NCBI GenBank assembly: GCA_015680905.1
Contig: CM027385.1
Location: 78,451,501 to 78,515,500 of the forward strand
From: Coptis chinensis
Taxonomy: Eukaryota; Streptophyta; Magnoliopsida; Ranunculales; Ranunculaceae
Reading direction: 5' to 3'
DNA: 64,000 nucleotides
Shown here: positions 1 through 11,518 of the stretch, piece after piece
Numbering within the stretch: position 1 is the stretch's first letter
Layout of the letters: each line of letters starts with the position of its first letter
Program-made: the position numbers and the translations under genes
Notes under the pieces: generated by a model
What the model was told of the DNA's origin: nothing
What the model saw: the letters and a program-made list of their open reading frames with translations, nothing else
The model's database searches: none

Positions 1-56
1 GACTTAAAAGCGACCTTGTCGAACATCTATGGAGCATTAGGGGTGACCGACATTGA
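1..56 (+). CDS. Harbinger transposase, C-terminal end (partial)
   Basis: Reading from base 3, the last 17 codons give LKSDLVEHLWSIRGDRH followed by TGA at 54-56. The (L)xxDLVEHxW(x)4-5G pattern is the usual carboxy terminus of plant PIF/Harbinger (HARBI1-like) nucleases. That family has a DDE catalytic domain and cuts and reinserts the element at TTA-like targets. Only the tail is visible, so catalytic residues cannot be checked. The nearby terminal repeat at 953-965 supports the call. Confidence 0.7.
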   Translation, partial: LKSDLVEHLWSIRGDRH

Positions 57-365
57 TTGTTGTAATTTAATTTCGTAGATGCATTTTTATTTTTAATCAT
101 CAATTAAAGTTTATTCATATTAAAAAAAAGTTACATAGTCATAGAAAATAAAATAATTAACATTAACCACTCACATTACAATAAAATAACCACTCTTAAC
201 ATTTTCCATTACAATACCTAACCACTCACATTTTCCACACACTAAACACTTCAATAAATCAAGACCTTTTCCTTCAAGGTTCGCAAACTTTTTCAGCTCT
301 CTAACACCATCACAACCATTTGGGTATAATACCTGTGCATAAGGGCAATACCTATACCAATGATT

Positions 366-368
<3 letters not shown>

Positions 369-456
<88 letters not shown>
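369..456. repeat. Compound microsatellite (CT)n(AT)n
   Basis: About 31 CT units (369-430) run directly into about 13 AT units (431-456), inside the Harbinger element between the transposase end and the minus-strand ORF. Confidence 0.95.
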
Positions 457-474
457 TTCATACTAGAACATATA

Positions 475-723
475 TCATACATGCATTTCAAAAATCTTGC
501 CACCATCTTCGTTACAACTTCTATGTATGAGCATATAACCTTGACAATGTGGTGCTTTAGGACACCTTTTGTTCATATACTTGCATAACAACGCAAGGTG
601 TTTTCTTGAGGTGTAAATTTGGCACCTCTCTTGATCGAGTGTATCAAAATAACAGGATTGTTGAGTTAATTCGGCAACGTCGGCATGTTGGCTAGTTTTT
701 TGCAATGATGAAGAAGAAGCCAT
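475..723 (-). CDS. Small unknown ORF inside the Harbinger element
   Basis: This is an 82-residue ORF starting with a serine-rich stretch (MASSSSLQKTSQ) and containing seven cysteines plus several histidines. The spacing suggests metal binding but matches no finger I recognise. It runs toward the transposase end on the opposite strand. PIF/Harbinger elements normally carry a second ORF with a Myb/SANT-like domain, and I do not see that signature here. It could be an element accessory ORF, a captured fragment or chance. Confidence 0.3.
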   Translation of the reverse strand: MASSSSLQKTSQHADVAELTQQSCYFDTLDQERCQIYTSRKHLALLCKYMNKRCPKAPHCQGYMLIHRSCNEDGGKIFEMHV

Positions 724-965
724 AGAGATAGTTTTAGAGTGTTGGGTGAGAATGAAGCAATTTTTTTAAATTCCAGACTTTGTATTCGATAGCATGCGCC
801 ATTAGTACTGGCGCGCGACAGTACTAATGGCGCGCATGGTGGCCCCTACAATGAATTTTGCGGGCGAAATTTGCGACCACCTAGAGTTGGTCGAAATTTG
901 GGACCAATTTTTTCAAATTTTTTCTTCAAATATAAAGAGTATGCTACCACCACTTAGAGATGCTC

Positions 966-1134
966 TTAGATTATTTTCCAGTCTTAAAATAATGGTCTTT
1001 TGCCTATGTAATAGATCACATCACGTAAGAACACCCTCTCAAATTGGATTGAAAAACGTGCCCTATCCGGCTATCCCACAGTTAAAAAGTGTGGTCCGCT
1101 AGTTTTTAATTTATGTAGCAGTGATATAAGTAAC
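966..1134 (+). other. Left piece of a duplicated upstream region
   Basis: This stretch matches 59597-59780 almost base for base (shared block: AGATCACATCA, CTCTCAAATTGGATTG, AGTTTTTAATTTATGTAG). It resumes at about 10056 after the LTR array. It is therefore the distal upstream region of gene 1, split by the insertion at 1135-10054. Confidence 0.8.
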
Positions 1135-1875
1135 TGTAAGAAACTTATTTCAAAAATATACTTATTGTTAAGTAAACAAGAAAATCAAATTGATATGAAC
1201 AAACCTTTAATTTCAACAAACAAACAAACCTTTTAGTTCAACTAATGAACTTAATTTACCAATGATTAAATCCGAGCCTAGTGAAGATTCACTATGTCCT
1301 TAAGACAGATTTTCCCCCTCACGGTGCTTGAAGGTTGATGGGAAACTATCTCCCAAGATAGAACGGATTTCCTTCTATAGAAAGCTAGCACTTCAATTCT
1401 ATAGAGACTGAAACACAACATAGTATTTGACTAAGAACGGGGGGAAGAGAAAGATCGAACTTCTGTGTGATCCGGTGTATTTTTCTCTCCAAATTCATCC
1501 ACTATTTATAGGTGAGTGGTGCCTTTTCAAAACAACACGGTGACTCTTGGGAAAAAGTAAGCAACTCTTTGAAAAGTCACATGTTTGAAAGGACACCACC
1601 ATTTCGACATATATCAATGTTTGAACCGATTGCCTATTCGAAAAGGTTGCACCTTTTCGGCATGATGCCTTTGTTTCAAACCCGGTGCACATTTCGAAGG
1701 TCGCGACCTTTTCGCATAATGCCTTGTTTCAAACAAATGCATCATTTTGAAAAGGTTTTTCTCACATTACGCATCTTTGTTTCAAGAAAAACCCATTTCA
1801 TCTTAAGTGGGGTAACTTGGGAGACAAACTACTCATTCATATTTAAATGGATTTGAGCAAATCATTTTTCTAACA
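1135..1875 (-). repeat. LTR A
   Basis: 741 bp, TGTAAGAAAC...TTCTAACA on the plus strand. On the minus (sense) strand it is the 3'-most LTR, preceded by a purine tract (plus-strand ATCCCCACATG at 1876-1886). Confidence 0.85.
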
Positions 1876-2523
1876 ATCCCCACATGAATGAAAATTTGGC
1901 TTCTTCTATCATAAACATCGGATTTCGTTCTTTTACAAATGAAAAGATACCGCGATCGGTCAAGTAGCATGGGAGGCCTTGAACTTGCCTTTAGTGAAAG
2001 ACGATCGGATTTAATTGGACGATCAATAGACTTCAATTAATGTCCTTGAACTGTCCACCGTTTGTATAAACCTAAACAATCATCTTCCTTTGATGATCGC
2101 CTCGAATCTTGTTGGTTCTCACGTTTGTGTTCATTTTGGCCTTGAACACTTCTTGGTTTCGAGATAGTGCTTTTGAGACATTTGTCTTTAAAATTCTCAT
2201 AGAAGCCGCCCCACTTCCATACTAACATAGGTGATTTCTATAAAGAGTATCCTGCAATACTCCACTTGGATAACATAACTTTCAAGATATAGTAAGTCAT
2301 TAAAAGCTTGACTTATCCGGTTCTCATGGCGGATATGCACCGCCTTTATATAGGAATGGGTTAGAGTATATTATTACTCTCGGTCTCGAGTCACGCACAT
2401 AATTCGCTTAGCCCTTTGAACCTAGATCTTGGGATCTCCAAATAACTAGGTTGGTTTTTCCATTATGAGGGACTCTTGGTTGATTATCTCAAAGGCTTTA
2501 AGTCCATTACCCTTGATAATCTT

Positions 2524-2781
2524 TCAACTTGCTCTCTTGTTAAACCTTTTGTAAGCGGATCCATGAATGTTATCTTTTGACCTTACATAGTCGATTGAGA
2601 TAACTCCATTTGAGAGCAATTGTCTAACGGTGTTATGTCTACGACGTACGATGTGTCGAGACTTCCTATTATACATGCTACTTTGTGCTCCACCAATAGC
2701 AGATTGGTCATCACAATGTATACACACCGCTAGCACGGGTTTAGCTCGGTTTGAAATATCCTCTAAGAAATTTGAAGTCAC
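2524..2781 (-). pseudogene. Copia RNase H C-terminal remnant, copy 1
   Basis: The ORF contains CIHCDDQSAIGGAQSSMYN, KSRHI and HNTVRQLLSNGVISIDYV, the standard end of the Ty1/copia RNase H domain (CDNQ-A, KSRHI, HN..R.L...G.I....V...DNIAD). Its last residues are frameshifted relative to the copy at 6120-6368. No upstream reverse transcriptase is present. Confidence 0.85.
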
Positions 2782-3239
2782 TCAAACCTTCACCGTACCT
2801 CGGCCCAACGTCAGCTATGAATTCCGATTCCATATATAGTGGACCTTGCTATGACGTTTGCTATAAGGATTTCTTTGAAATTTATGCATCTCTCCTAGAG
2901 CAAAACACCACATTTGATGTCTTTTGAGTAATGCTTCAACAAATTTCCAATTTTGAATTGATTAATTCAAGAAGATACATAATCCCCACATTTTTCCAAT
3001 TTCTCATGACAAAGTCAATAAATTGGAAAACCATTTAGATATATGTTTTCAAGTGAGGCTTCTTCTTAAAGAATGTCACATATCATTCATATAGTGTCGA
3101 AAAACACTTCTAAGACCTCAATTTTGCTTACAAGTATGCTTATAAAACAATATCTTAAGCAATCTTCTTTATTGACACTCTTTGGCGCAATAGTAAAACA
3201 CATATATCTTACAAATAATACAATATTTTTAGAACCCTT

Positions 3240-3884
3240 TTAGCACCAGCCATTCATAACATCTGGAATGAAGCAAGGATTCTCAGAATCTTGGATCATA
3301 ATTCCCTCCAAGTGTGGCATTACCACCACCTTGTTTGTTTTCAAGAAGTCCATTCCAAGAATGACTTGAAAATGGTCTAAGCGAGCTACCATCAGGTCCA
3401 CCTTTCCTCGCCAGTTGTGCATCTTAATGCAAACTTCCAAAGCGAGTCCTTTCACCGGTTTGGCTTCTTGGTTCAAGCCTCTCATAGATCGAGCCTGTAC
3501 ATTCTGCGAGTTTCAATCCAATAGCCTCGGATACATACTCAGAGATTAACGTATGAGTTGAACCAGTATCCACCATCTTTAGACACACCCGTAGTTGTTG
3601 AGTTCCACTTCTACGAACATAAGGTCATCATCGGGGACCAAAATGTTCATACCATTCAACGAACTAGTTGGTAAAGGAAATGAAATAGGAATAGCATTAA
3701 TAGGAGAACCTGGTGGTGTTGTCATTTCTATTCTGAAATAGAAACACACCTTGTTATTCTTTAAAACAGAAACAAATTCTGAAATAAAAAATTCACTCAC
3801 AAAATAATATGTGAACTTGCTACTGTTTGAGAAAGAATTGGTGTCGAAAGTACCTTTTCCGTAAGAGACAGAACCAAATTCCAA
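3240..3884 (-). pseudogene. Retropepsin-like domain, copy 1 (broken)
   Basis: Two minus-strand ORFs (3579-3884 and 3240-3485) correspond to one domain. The first ends where copy 2 continues into the DTGST catalytic motif. The second contains ILGMDFL, the hydrophobic-Gly motif near the end of plant gypsy-type aspartic proteases. A frameshift near 3579 removes the catalytic Asp frame. The domain sits 5' of a copia RNase H tail, which is not the usual copia order or protease type. Confidence 0.65.
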
Positions 3885-4763
3885 CAGGACAAACCCTTTG
3901 AATATTGTTTCGTACCTTTAGAAACTATTTGGTTTGAAAGTCAGGAGAAAACAATTCTCTAATAGGTACAAAACCTTTTAGTATTTGAAATCGTCAATTT
4001 AACATATGCACTTTGTACTTTCTGATTTTTTGTTATGACACATGTCATTCATTGAGTAAGTCTAGCGGTTTGGACATTAGACTCTCCAAATTTGTATTGT
4101 GAATCGTCTTATTCACGACAGTTGCCCCGTAAAAGTTTAAACCGTTTCTGTGGGACCACTTCCAAGAGTTGTGGCTGTTCAAACTTAATCCTTTTTACTT
4201 TTAGAACATGCCTCCTTTCGAAACCATACGACTTCAGTGACTAAATTCACTGTTAGTTATTGGTTCGTTTGACACGGTCAAAAAGACTTAAAGTCTTGAA
4301 TCAGACCTTACTAACAGGTGGCTCTCTTCCGTATTTTAAATAGAAAACACAAATAGTGAATGGAATAGTGTATCCATCTCATTTGTTGCCTCTCTGGTTC
4401 AAAGTCCAGATAAAAGTGGCGTCAAGCACCAACTTATCTTGCACTCACAACGTTTGATATGATGACATCATCATTCCAGAGAAATTAATATTTGAATAAA
4501 GTCCCAATTTAATAAAATCATACCTGATGACCAATACCTTTCCGTTAATATTTGAACAAAGGGCATGCAATTAACTAGAAATACAATAATACATACCTGC
4601 CCCAGTTAAAAAAAACGTGTTTGTGACATATCAATATTTTGACCACCGCTTCTCAACGAAACGTGAACAAAACACTTTTAAAAATGTTAGTTCATTAACA
4701 ATAAGTATAGCCAAAATTAATTAAACCAAATTAATACAAGGCAATAAGAATATGTCTTAAGTT

Positions 4764-5506
4764 TGTAAGAAACTTATTCCAAAAATATACTTATTGTTAA
4801 GTAAACAAGAAAATCAAATTGATATGAACAAACCTTTAATTTCAACAAACAAACAAACCTTTTAGTTCAACTAATGAACTTAATTTACCAATGATTAAAT
4901 CCGAGCCTAGTGAAGATTCACTATGTCCTTAAGACAGATTTTTCCCCTCACGGTGCTTGAAGGTTGATGGGAAACTATCTCCCAAGATAGAACGGATTTC
5001 CTTCTATAGAAAGCTAGCACTTCAATTCTATAGACTCAGCGAACACAACATAGTATTTGACTAAGAACAGGGGGAGAAGAGAAAGATCAGAACTCTGTGT
5101 GATCTGGTGTATTTTTCTCTCCAAATTCATCCACTATTTATAGGTGAGTGGTGCCTTTTCGAAACAACACAGTGACTCTTGGGAAAAAGTAAGCAACTCT
5201 TTGAAAAGTCACATGTTTCGAAAGGACACACCATTTCGACATATAGCACTGTTTCGAACCAGTGCCTATTTCGAAAGGTTGCACCTTTTCGGCATGATGC
5301 ACTGTTTCAAACCAAGACACATTTGAAAAGGTCGCACCTTTTCAAAGATAATGCAATCGTTTCAAACAAATGCATCATTTTGAAAAGGTTTTTCTCACAT
5401 TACGTCTTGTTTCAAGAAAAACCCATTTCATCTTAAGTGGGGGTAACTTGGGAGACAAACTACTCATTCATATTTAAATGGATTTGAGCAAATCATTTTT
5501 CTAACA
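4764..5506 (-). repeat. LTR B
   Basis: 743 bp, shared between the two internal regions. It carries a run of TTTCGAAA-rich imperfect repeats (about 5215-5395). Its CAG/CTG-containing words (for example around 5086-5110) appear as CG/CCG words in LTRs A, C and D. Confidence 0.85.
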
Positions 5507-6119
5507 ATCCCCACATGAATGAAAAATTTGGCTTCTTCTATCATAAACATCGGTTTACGTTCTTTTACAAATGAAAAGATACCGCGACGTCAAGTAGCAT
5601 GGGAGGCCTTGAACTTGCCTTAGTGAAAGACGATCGGATTTAATTGGACGATCAATAGACTTCAATTAATGTCCTTGAACCTGTCCACCGTTTGTATAAA
5701 CCTAAACAATCATCTTCACGCAAAGATCGCCTCGAAATCTTGTTGGTTCTCACGTTTGTGTTCATTTTGGCCTTGAACACTTCTTGGTTTCAGATAGTGC
5801 TTTTTGAGACATTTGTCTTTAAAATTCTCATAGAAGCGGCCCCACTTCGCACTAACATAGGTGATTTCTATAAAGAGTATCCTGCAATACTCCACTTGGA
5901 TAACATAACTTTCCAAGATATAGTAAGTCATTAAAAGCTTGACTTATCCTGGTTCTCGCGGCAGATATGCACTGTCTTATATAGGAATGGGTTAGAGTAT
6001 ATTATTACTCTCCAAGTGCTGACTGAGTCACAGACATAATTCAGTTAGCCCTTTGAACCTAGATCTTGGGATCTCCAGTCAACTAGGTTGGTTTTTCCAT
6101 TATGAGGACTCTTGGTTGA

Positions 6120-6368
6120 TTATCTCAAAGGCTTTAAGTCCATTACCCTTGATAATCTTTCAACTTGCTCTCTTGTTAAACCTTTTGTAAGCAGATCCGC
6201 AATGTTATCTTTTGACCTTACATAGTCGATTGAGATAACTCCATTTGAGAGCAATTGTCTAACGGTGTTATGTTTACGACGTATGTGTCGAGACTTCCTA
6301 TTATACATGCTACTTTGTGCTCCACCAATAGCAGATTGGTCATCACAATGTATACACACTGCTAGCAC
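6120..6368 (-). pseudogene. Copia RNase H C-terminal remnant, copy 2
   Basis: Same domain as 2524-2781 but with the end in frame: KSRHIRRKHNTVRQLL, SKDNIADLLTKGLTREQVE and a terminal LKPLR. This is the full copia C-terminus. It is a duplicate created with the LTR array. Confidence 0.85.
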
Positions 6369-6865
6369 GGGTTTAGCTCGGTTTGAAATATCCTCTAAGA
6401 AATTTCGAAGTCACTCAGCTTCGCAGCTTCGTCTACCCTCGTCCAACGCTATGAATTATGATTCCATATATAGTGGACCTTGCTATGCACGTTTGCTATA
6501 AGGATTTCTTTGAAATTTATGCATCTCTCCTAGAGCAAAACACCACATTTGATGTCTTTTGAGTAATGCTTCAACAAATTTCCAATTTTGAATTGATTAA
6601 TTCAAGAAGATACATAATCCCCCACATTTTTCCAATTTCTCATGACAAAGTCAATAAATTGGAAAACCATTTAGATATATGTTTTTCAAGTGAGGCTTCT
6701 TCTTAAAGAATGTCACATATCATTCATATAGTGTCGAAAACACTTCTAAGACCTCAATTTTGCTTACAAGTATGCTTATAAAACAATATCTTAAGCAATC
6801 TTCTTTATTGACACTCTTTTGGTATAATAGTAAAACACATATATCTTACAAATAATACAATATTT

Positions 6866-7527
6866 TTAGAACCCTTTTTTTTGACCATTCATAACATCCG
6901 GAATGAAGCAAGGATTCTCAGAATCTTGGATCATAATTCCCTCCAAGTGTGGCATTACCACCACCTTGTTTGTTTTCAAGAAGTCCATTCCAAGAATGAC
7001 TTGAAAATGGTCTAAGCGAGCTACCATCAGGTCCACCTTTCCTCGCCAGTTGTGCATCTTAATGCAAACTTCCAAAGCGAGTCCTTTCACCGGTTTGGCT
7101 TCTTGGTTCAAGCCTCTCATAGATCGAGCCTCCTGACATTCTGCGAAGTTTCAATCCAATAGCCTCGGATACATACTTTCGAGGAGATTAACGTATGAGT
7201 TGAACCAGTATCCACCATTGCTAGTAGACACCCGTAGTTGTTGAGTTCCACTTCTACGAACATAAGGTCATCATCGGGGACCAAAATGTTCATACCATTC
7301 AACGAACTAGTTGGTAAAGGAAATGAAATAGGAATAGCATTAATAGGAGAACCTGGTGGTGTTGTCATTTCTATTCTGAAATAGAAACACACCTTGTTAT
7401 TCTTTAAAACAGAAACAAATTCTGAAATAAAAAATTCACTCACAAAATAATATGTGAACTTGCTACTGTTTGAGAAAGAATTGGTGTCGAAAGTACCTTT
7501 TCCGTAAGAGACAGAACCAAATTCCAA
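6866..7527 (-). pseudogene. Retropepsin-like domain, copy 2 (frameshifted)
   Basis: ORF 7117-7527 shows AMVDTGSTHTLISS, the catalytic D-T/S-G motif of aspartic proteases. The adjoining ORF 6866-7120 shows VILGMDFLKTNKVVV. A frameshift near 7120 separates them. The pattern resembles gypsy-type retropepsins rather than the copia protease (usually WxxDSGAT/CSxH). It lies between the sense-strand 5' leader (8404-7528) and the RNase H tail. Confidence 0.7.
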
Positions 7528-8404
7528 CAGGACAAACCCTTTGAATATTGTTTCGTACCTTTAGAAACTATTTGGTTTGAAAGTCAGGAGAAAACAATTC
7601 TCTAATAGGTACAAAACCTTTTAGTATTTGAAATCGTCAATTTAACATATGCACTTTGTACTTTCTGATTTTTTGTTATGACACATGTCATTCATTGAGT
7701 AAGTCTAGCGGTTTGGACATTAGACTCTCCAAATTTGTATTGTGAATCGTCTTATTCACGACAGTTGCCCCGTAAAAGTTTAAACCGTTTCTGTGGGACC
7801 ACTTCCAAGAGTTGTGGCTGTTCAAACTTAATCCTTTTTACTTTTAGAACATGCCTCCTTTCGAAACCATACGACTTCAGTGACTAAATTCACTGTTAGT
7901 TATTGGTTCGTTTGACACGGTCAAAAAGACTTAAAGTCTTGAATCAGACCTTACTAACAGGTGGCTCTCTTCCGTATTTTAAATAGAAAACACAAATAGT
8001 GAATGGAATAGTGTATCCATCTCATTTGTTGCCTCTCTGGTTCAAAGTCCAGATAAAAGTGGCGTCAAGCACCAACTTATCTTGCACTCACAACGTTTGA
8101 TATGATGACATCATCATTCCAGAGAAATTAATATTTGAATAAAGTCCCAATTTAATAAAATCATACCTGATGACCAATACCTTTCCGTTAATATTTGAAC
8201 AAAGGGCATGCAATTAACTAGAAATACAATAATACATACCTGCCTTGATTAAAAAAACGTGTTTGTGACATATCAATATTTTGACCACGCTTCTCAACGA
8301 AACGTGAACAAAACACTTTTAAAAATGTTAGTTCATTAACAATAAGTATAGCCAAAATTAATTAAACCAAATTAATACAAGGCAATAAGAATATGTCTTA
8401 AGTT

Positions 8405-9148
8405 TGTAAGAAACTTATTCCAAAAATATACTTATTGTTAAGTAAAACAAGAAAATCAAATTGATATGAACAAACCTTTAATTTCAACAAACAAACAAAC
8501 CTTTTAGTTCAACTAATGAACTTAATTTACCAATGATTAAATCCGAGGCCTAGTGAAGATTCACTATGTCCTTAAGACAGATTTTTCCCCACACGGTGCT
8601 TGAAGGTTGATGGGAAACTATCTCCCAAGATAGAACGATTTTCTTCTATAGAAAGCTAAGACTTCAATTCTATGACTCGGTGAACACAAACATAGTATTT
8701 GACTAAGAATAGGGAGAAGAGAAAGATCGAACTCGTGTGATCACGGTGTATTTTTCTCTCCAAATTCATCCACTATTTATAGGTGAGTGGTGCCTTTTCA
8801 AAACAACACGGTGACTCTTGGAAAAAAAGTAAGCAACTCTTTGAAAAGTCACATGTTTGAAAGGACACACCATTTCGGCATATAAGACCGCTTTTGAACC
8901 GAGGCCTATTTCGAAAAGGTTGCACATTTTCGCATGATGATGCCTTTGTTTCAAACCGGTGCACATTTCGAAGGTCGCACCTTTTTCGGCATAATGACCT
9001 GTTGTTTCAAACAAATGCATCATTTTGAAAAGGTTTTTCTCACATTACGTACTGTTTCAAGAAAAAACCCATTTCATCTTAACTGGGGTAACTTGGGAGA
9101 CAAACTACTCATTCATATTTAAATGGATTTGAGCAAATTATTTTTCTA
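8405..9148 (-). repeat. LTR C (end lost at an inversion junction)
   Basis: Starts TGTAAGAAAC like A and B but breaks off at TTTTTCTAT, where a reversed internal fragment begins. The expected TAACA terminus is missing. Confidence 0.8.
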
Positions 9149-9316
9149 TTGCGCCAAAGAGCGTCAATAAAGAAGATTGCTTAAGATATTGTTTTATAAA
9201 CATACTTGTAAGCAAAATTGAGGTCTTAGAAGTGTTTTCGACACTATATGAATGATATGTGACATTCTTTAAGAAGAAGCCTCACTTGAAAAACATATAT
9301 CTAAATGGTTTTCCCA
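9149..9316 (+). repeat. Inverted fragment of the array's internal region
   Basis: This stretch is the reverse complement of roughly 3023-3190 (shared words: CAATAAAGAAGATTGCTTAAG, TCTTAGAAGTGTTTTCGAC). It sits between LTR C and LTR D with a TAT microhomology at the left junction. Confidence 0.8.
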
Positions 9317-9351
9317 TGCTAATACAAACTATATGAAAATCTGTCTTACGT

Positions 9352-10054
9352 TGTTAGGAATATACAACTTAATTGTACTTACTCTTTACCAATTACCAAA
9401 CTATACAAACCTTTTGTCTTGTAAGTGTCTTGTACTTCTTAATTAAATCCGAGCCTAGTGTAGATACACTATGTCCTTAAGACAGATTTTCCCCCTCACG
9501 GTGCTTGAAGGTTGATGGGAAACTATCTCCCAAGATAACGGATTTCCTTCTACATAAAGCTAAGACTTCAATTATATAGACTCAACGAACACAACATAGT
9601 ATTTGACTAAGAACGAGGGAGAAGAGAAAGATCGAACTACGTGTGATCACGGTGTCTTTTCTCTCCAAATTCATCCATTATTTATAGGTGAATTGTGCCT
9701 TTTCGAAACAACACGGTGACTCTTGGGGAAAAGTAAGCAAACTCTTTGAAAAGTCACATGTTTCAAAAGGACACACCATTTCGGCATATATAAAGATTTG
9801 AACCAATGCCTATTTCGAAGGTTGCACCTTTTCGGCATGATCTTGACTTTTCAAACCAAATGCACATTTCGAAGTCGTCGCACGACTTTTCGGCATAATC
9901 GATTGTTTTCAAACAAATCGCATCATTTTGAAAAGGTTTTTCTCACATTACGTACTGTTTCAATAAAAAACCCATTTCATCTTAAGTGGGGTAACTTGGG
10001 AGACAAACTACTCATTCATATTTAAATGGATTTGAGCAAATCATTTTTCTAACA
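9352..10054 (-). repeat. LTR D (diverged)
   Basis: The 3' two thirds align with LTRs A-C. The start (TGTTAGGAATATAC) is different, so D comes from a relative or a recombinant copy. It ends CTAACA at 10054, next to host sequence. Confidence 0.75.
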
Positions 10055-10982
10055 ATTAACTACATGTAAATATGTAATTAATACTGTGACCTACTTGTAC
10101 TGATCAACATTTTCCTCGCGAGAGTACTAGTACAGTAGTACATAATAATAATATTGACAATTTCTAAATAGAGAAATAAGTGAGTCTTCTCTTGCTTTCT
10201 TTGATTTCAATGGATATACTGTTGGAGCATCCATATCCACCTAATCTAGTGAATAGTAGTCTCTTCTACCCAATCTCTTTAGAAAAAACATGCTTGAGCT
10301 AGACTATACTGAAATTTATCTATTATAAATATTTTCAACTACACTGTCGAGTGTCAACATTGATTTAAATAAGGAACAAATTTTTTCTATTCTATTTCGC
10401 TACATACTTTAAGTTTTACTTAGTTTTTTGGTAAATTCTTAATTTTTTATTACCTAATACTCATTCAATATGTCGAAGACCCTTGTCATGTTTTTTACAT
10501 GTTCTTCCTAAATTTGACGTAAAAGCAACTCTCTAAAATGGTTTGTCAATCGACAGGGTAATCGAAGACGTACCTGAAACGACTGTAAACAGATGTTTTC
10601 CATGGGGTGGAATTTTTATTGTAATCATCAGGTTTAAGTACTAGTGTACTTCAAAAAAATTTATAGTGTATTTGTATTTTAGGCTTTTGCAATCATCTAT
10701 TGTCTATAATATATTTGTATTAGTTGTAATTGCCTGTTTTTAGGCTTGAAGAGGTATGTAAGATTTTAATATTTTAATTCACGATACGATGAACTTTTCT
10801 CTGTCACATGTGTGGACTACTCAGGCACCACAGTCAAGTATATCGGTTATTGACATTGACATAGTTAAAGTCACGTGATAGTTTTGTAGTGGGCGTCATA
10901 AAAGTTTGTCCCACGCAGTCCTTGTTTCTCTAGTAGTACAATACACAGTGATCAAAGCCAGAAATCTCCCTAGAGCTAAAAA
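10055..10982 (+). promoter_or_regulatory. Upstream region of dioxygenase gene 1
   Basis: Non-coding, AT-rich, and matched by 59780-61150. A G-box core CACGTG lies at 10872-10877. A TATA-like CATAAAAG lies at about 10897-10904, roughly 80 bp before the ATG. Genes 2 and 3 keep the CATAAAAG/CATAAGAG and the segment ending in CCCTAGAGCTAAAAAATG, but lack the G-box and most of the distal region. Confidence 0.45.
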
Positions 10983-11518
10983 ATGTTCTCCATCATGATT
11001 GATAATCCAATGAAAACTGGATCAGATTATGATCGAATTCAAGAACTAAAATCATTTGATGATACTAAAGCCGGTGTGAAAGGACTAGTTGATGAAGGTG
11101 TCACGAAAATCCCACGAATATTCATCCACCCACCATCATCAGATATGAAATCATCTGTACTGGGTAGTAACTACAGAATTCCAGTGATAGACTTCACAGG
11201 TGTCCAAAATGATACAACTCGACGTAGTAGTATAGTTGAAGAAGTCCGTCGTGCATCTGAGACAGGCGGCTTTTTTCAGTTGGTGAACCATGGAATAGAC
11301 GTACGTGTATTGGATGAAATGATTGGAAGTGTACGAAAGTTTTATGAACAACCAAAGGAAGTGAAGTCCAAGTACTATACTCGTGATTTTAGTTTAAAAG
11401 TGAGATATAACAGTAACTTCGATTTGTACCAATCTCCTGCTGCTAATTGGAGGGACTCAATGAGTTGTACTATGGCTCCTGAACCTCCCAGTCCTGAAGA
11501 GTTGCCTTTGGTGTGCAG
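10983..11518 (+). CDS. Gene 1 exon 1
   Basis: Codes residues 1-178 plus two bases of codon 179, from [17 protein letters not shown] to LPLVC. The donor is GTGTGCAG|GTATAT. The reading frame continues past the donor for 15 codons, but family members continue directly into DILLE, which is the start of exon 2. Confidence 0.88.

Larger units (their letters stand above)
1..965 (+). mobile_element. PIF/Harbinger-type DNA transposon, 3' part (continues left of window)
   Basis: The window opens inside the end of a Harbinger-like transposase. The right terminus reads ...CTTAGAGATGCTC at 953-965, followed by TTA (966-968), the 3-bp target usually duplicated by PIF/Harbinger elements. A MITE at 62641-63033 carries the same terminal sequence and TTA duplications. 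The paralogous stretch near 59600 reads straight through TTAGATTATTTTCC without the element, so it serves as an empty site. Between the transposase end and the terminus lie a CT/AT microsatellite and one small minus-strand ORF. The left terminus is outside the window. Confidence 0.75.
1135..10054 (-). mobile_element. Tandem LTR array: four LTRs and two internal regions of a non-autonomous retrotransposon
   Basis: Four LTRs lie in the order A (1135-1875), B (4764-5506), C (8405-9148) and D (9352-10054). Near-identical internal regions lie between A-B and B-C, and a short inverted fragment lies between C and D. The sense strand is minus: on it the LTR starts TGTTAGAAAAATG and ends TTTCTTACA, a purine tract (GTGGGGAT) abuts the LTR, and the ORFs read minus. 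Internal regions are only about 2.9 kb and encode a copia-type RNase H tail plus a retropepsin-like domain, without integrase or reverse transcriptase. Flanks are GTAAC (1130-1134) and TTAAC (10056-10060), an imperfect target duplication. The paralogue near 59780 is an empty site. Confidence 0.8.

Noticed and set aside
475-723. Possible GRF-type zinc finger
   Set aside because: Cysteine spacing does not follow the GRF pattern, so it is left as unknown.
1495-1856. ORFs on both strands within the LTR (and their copies in LTRs B-D)
   Set aside because: They lie entirely in LTR sequence, differ in frame between copies, and have no recognisable domain.
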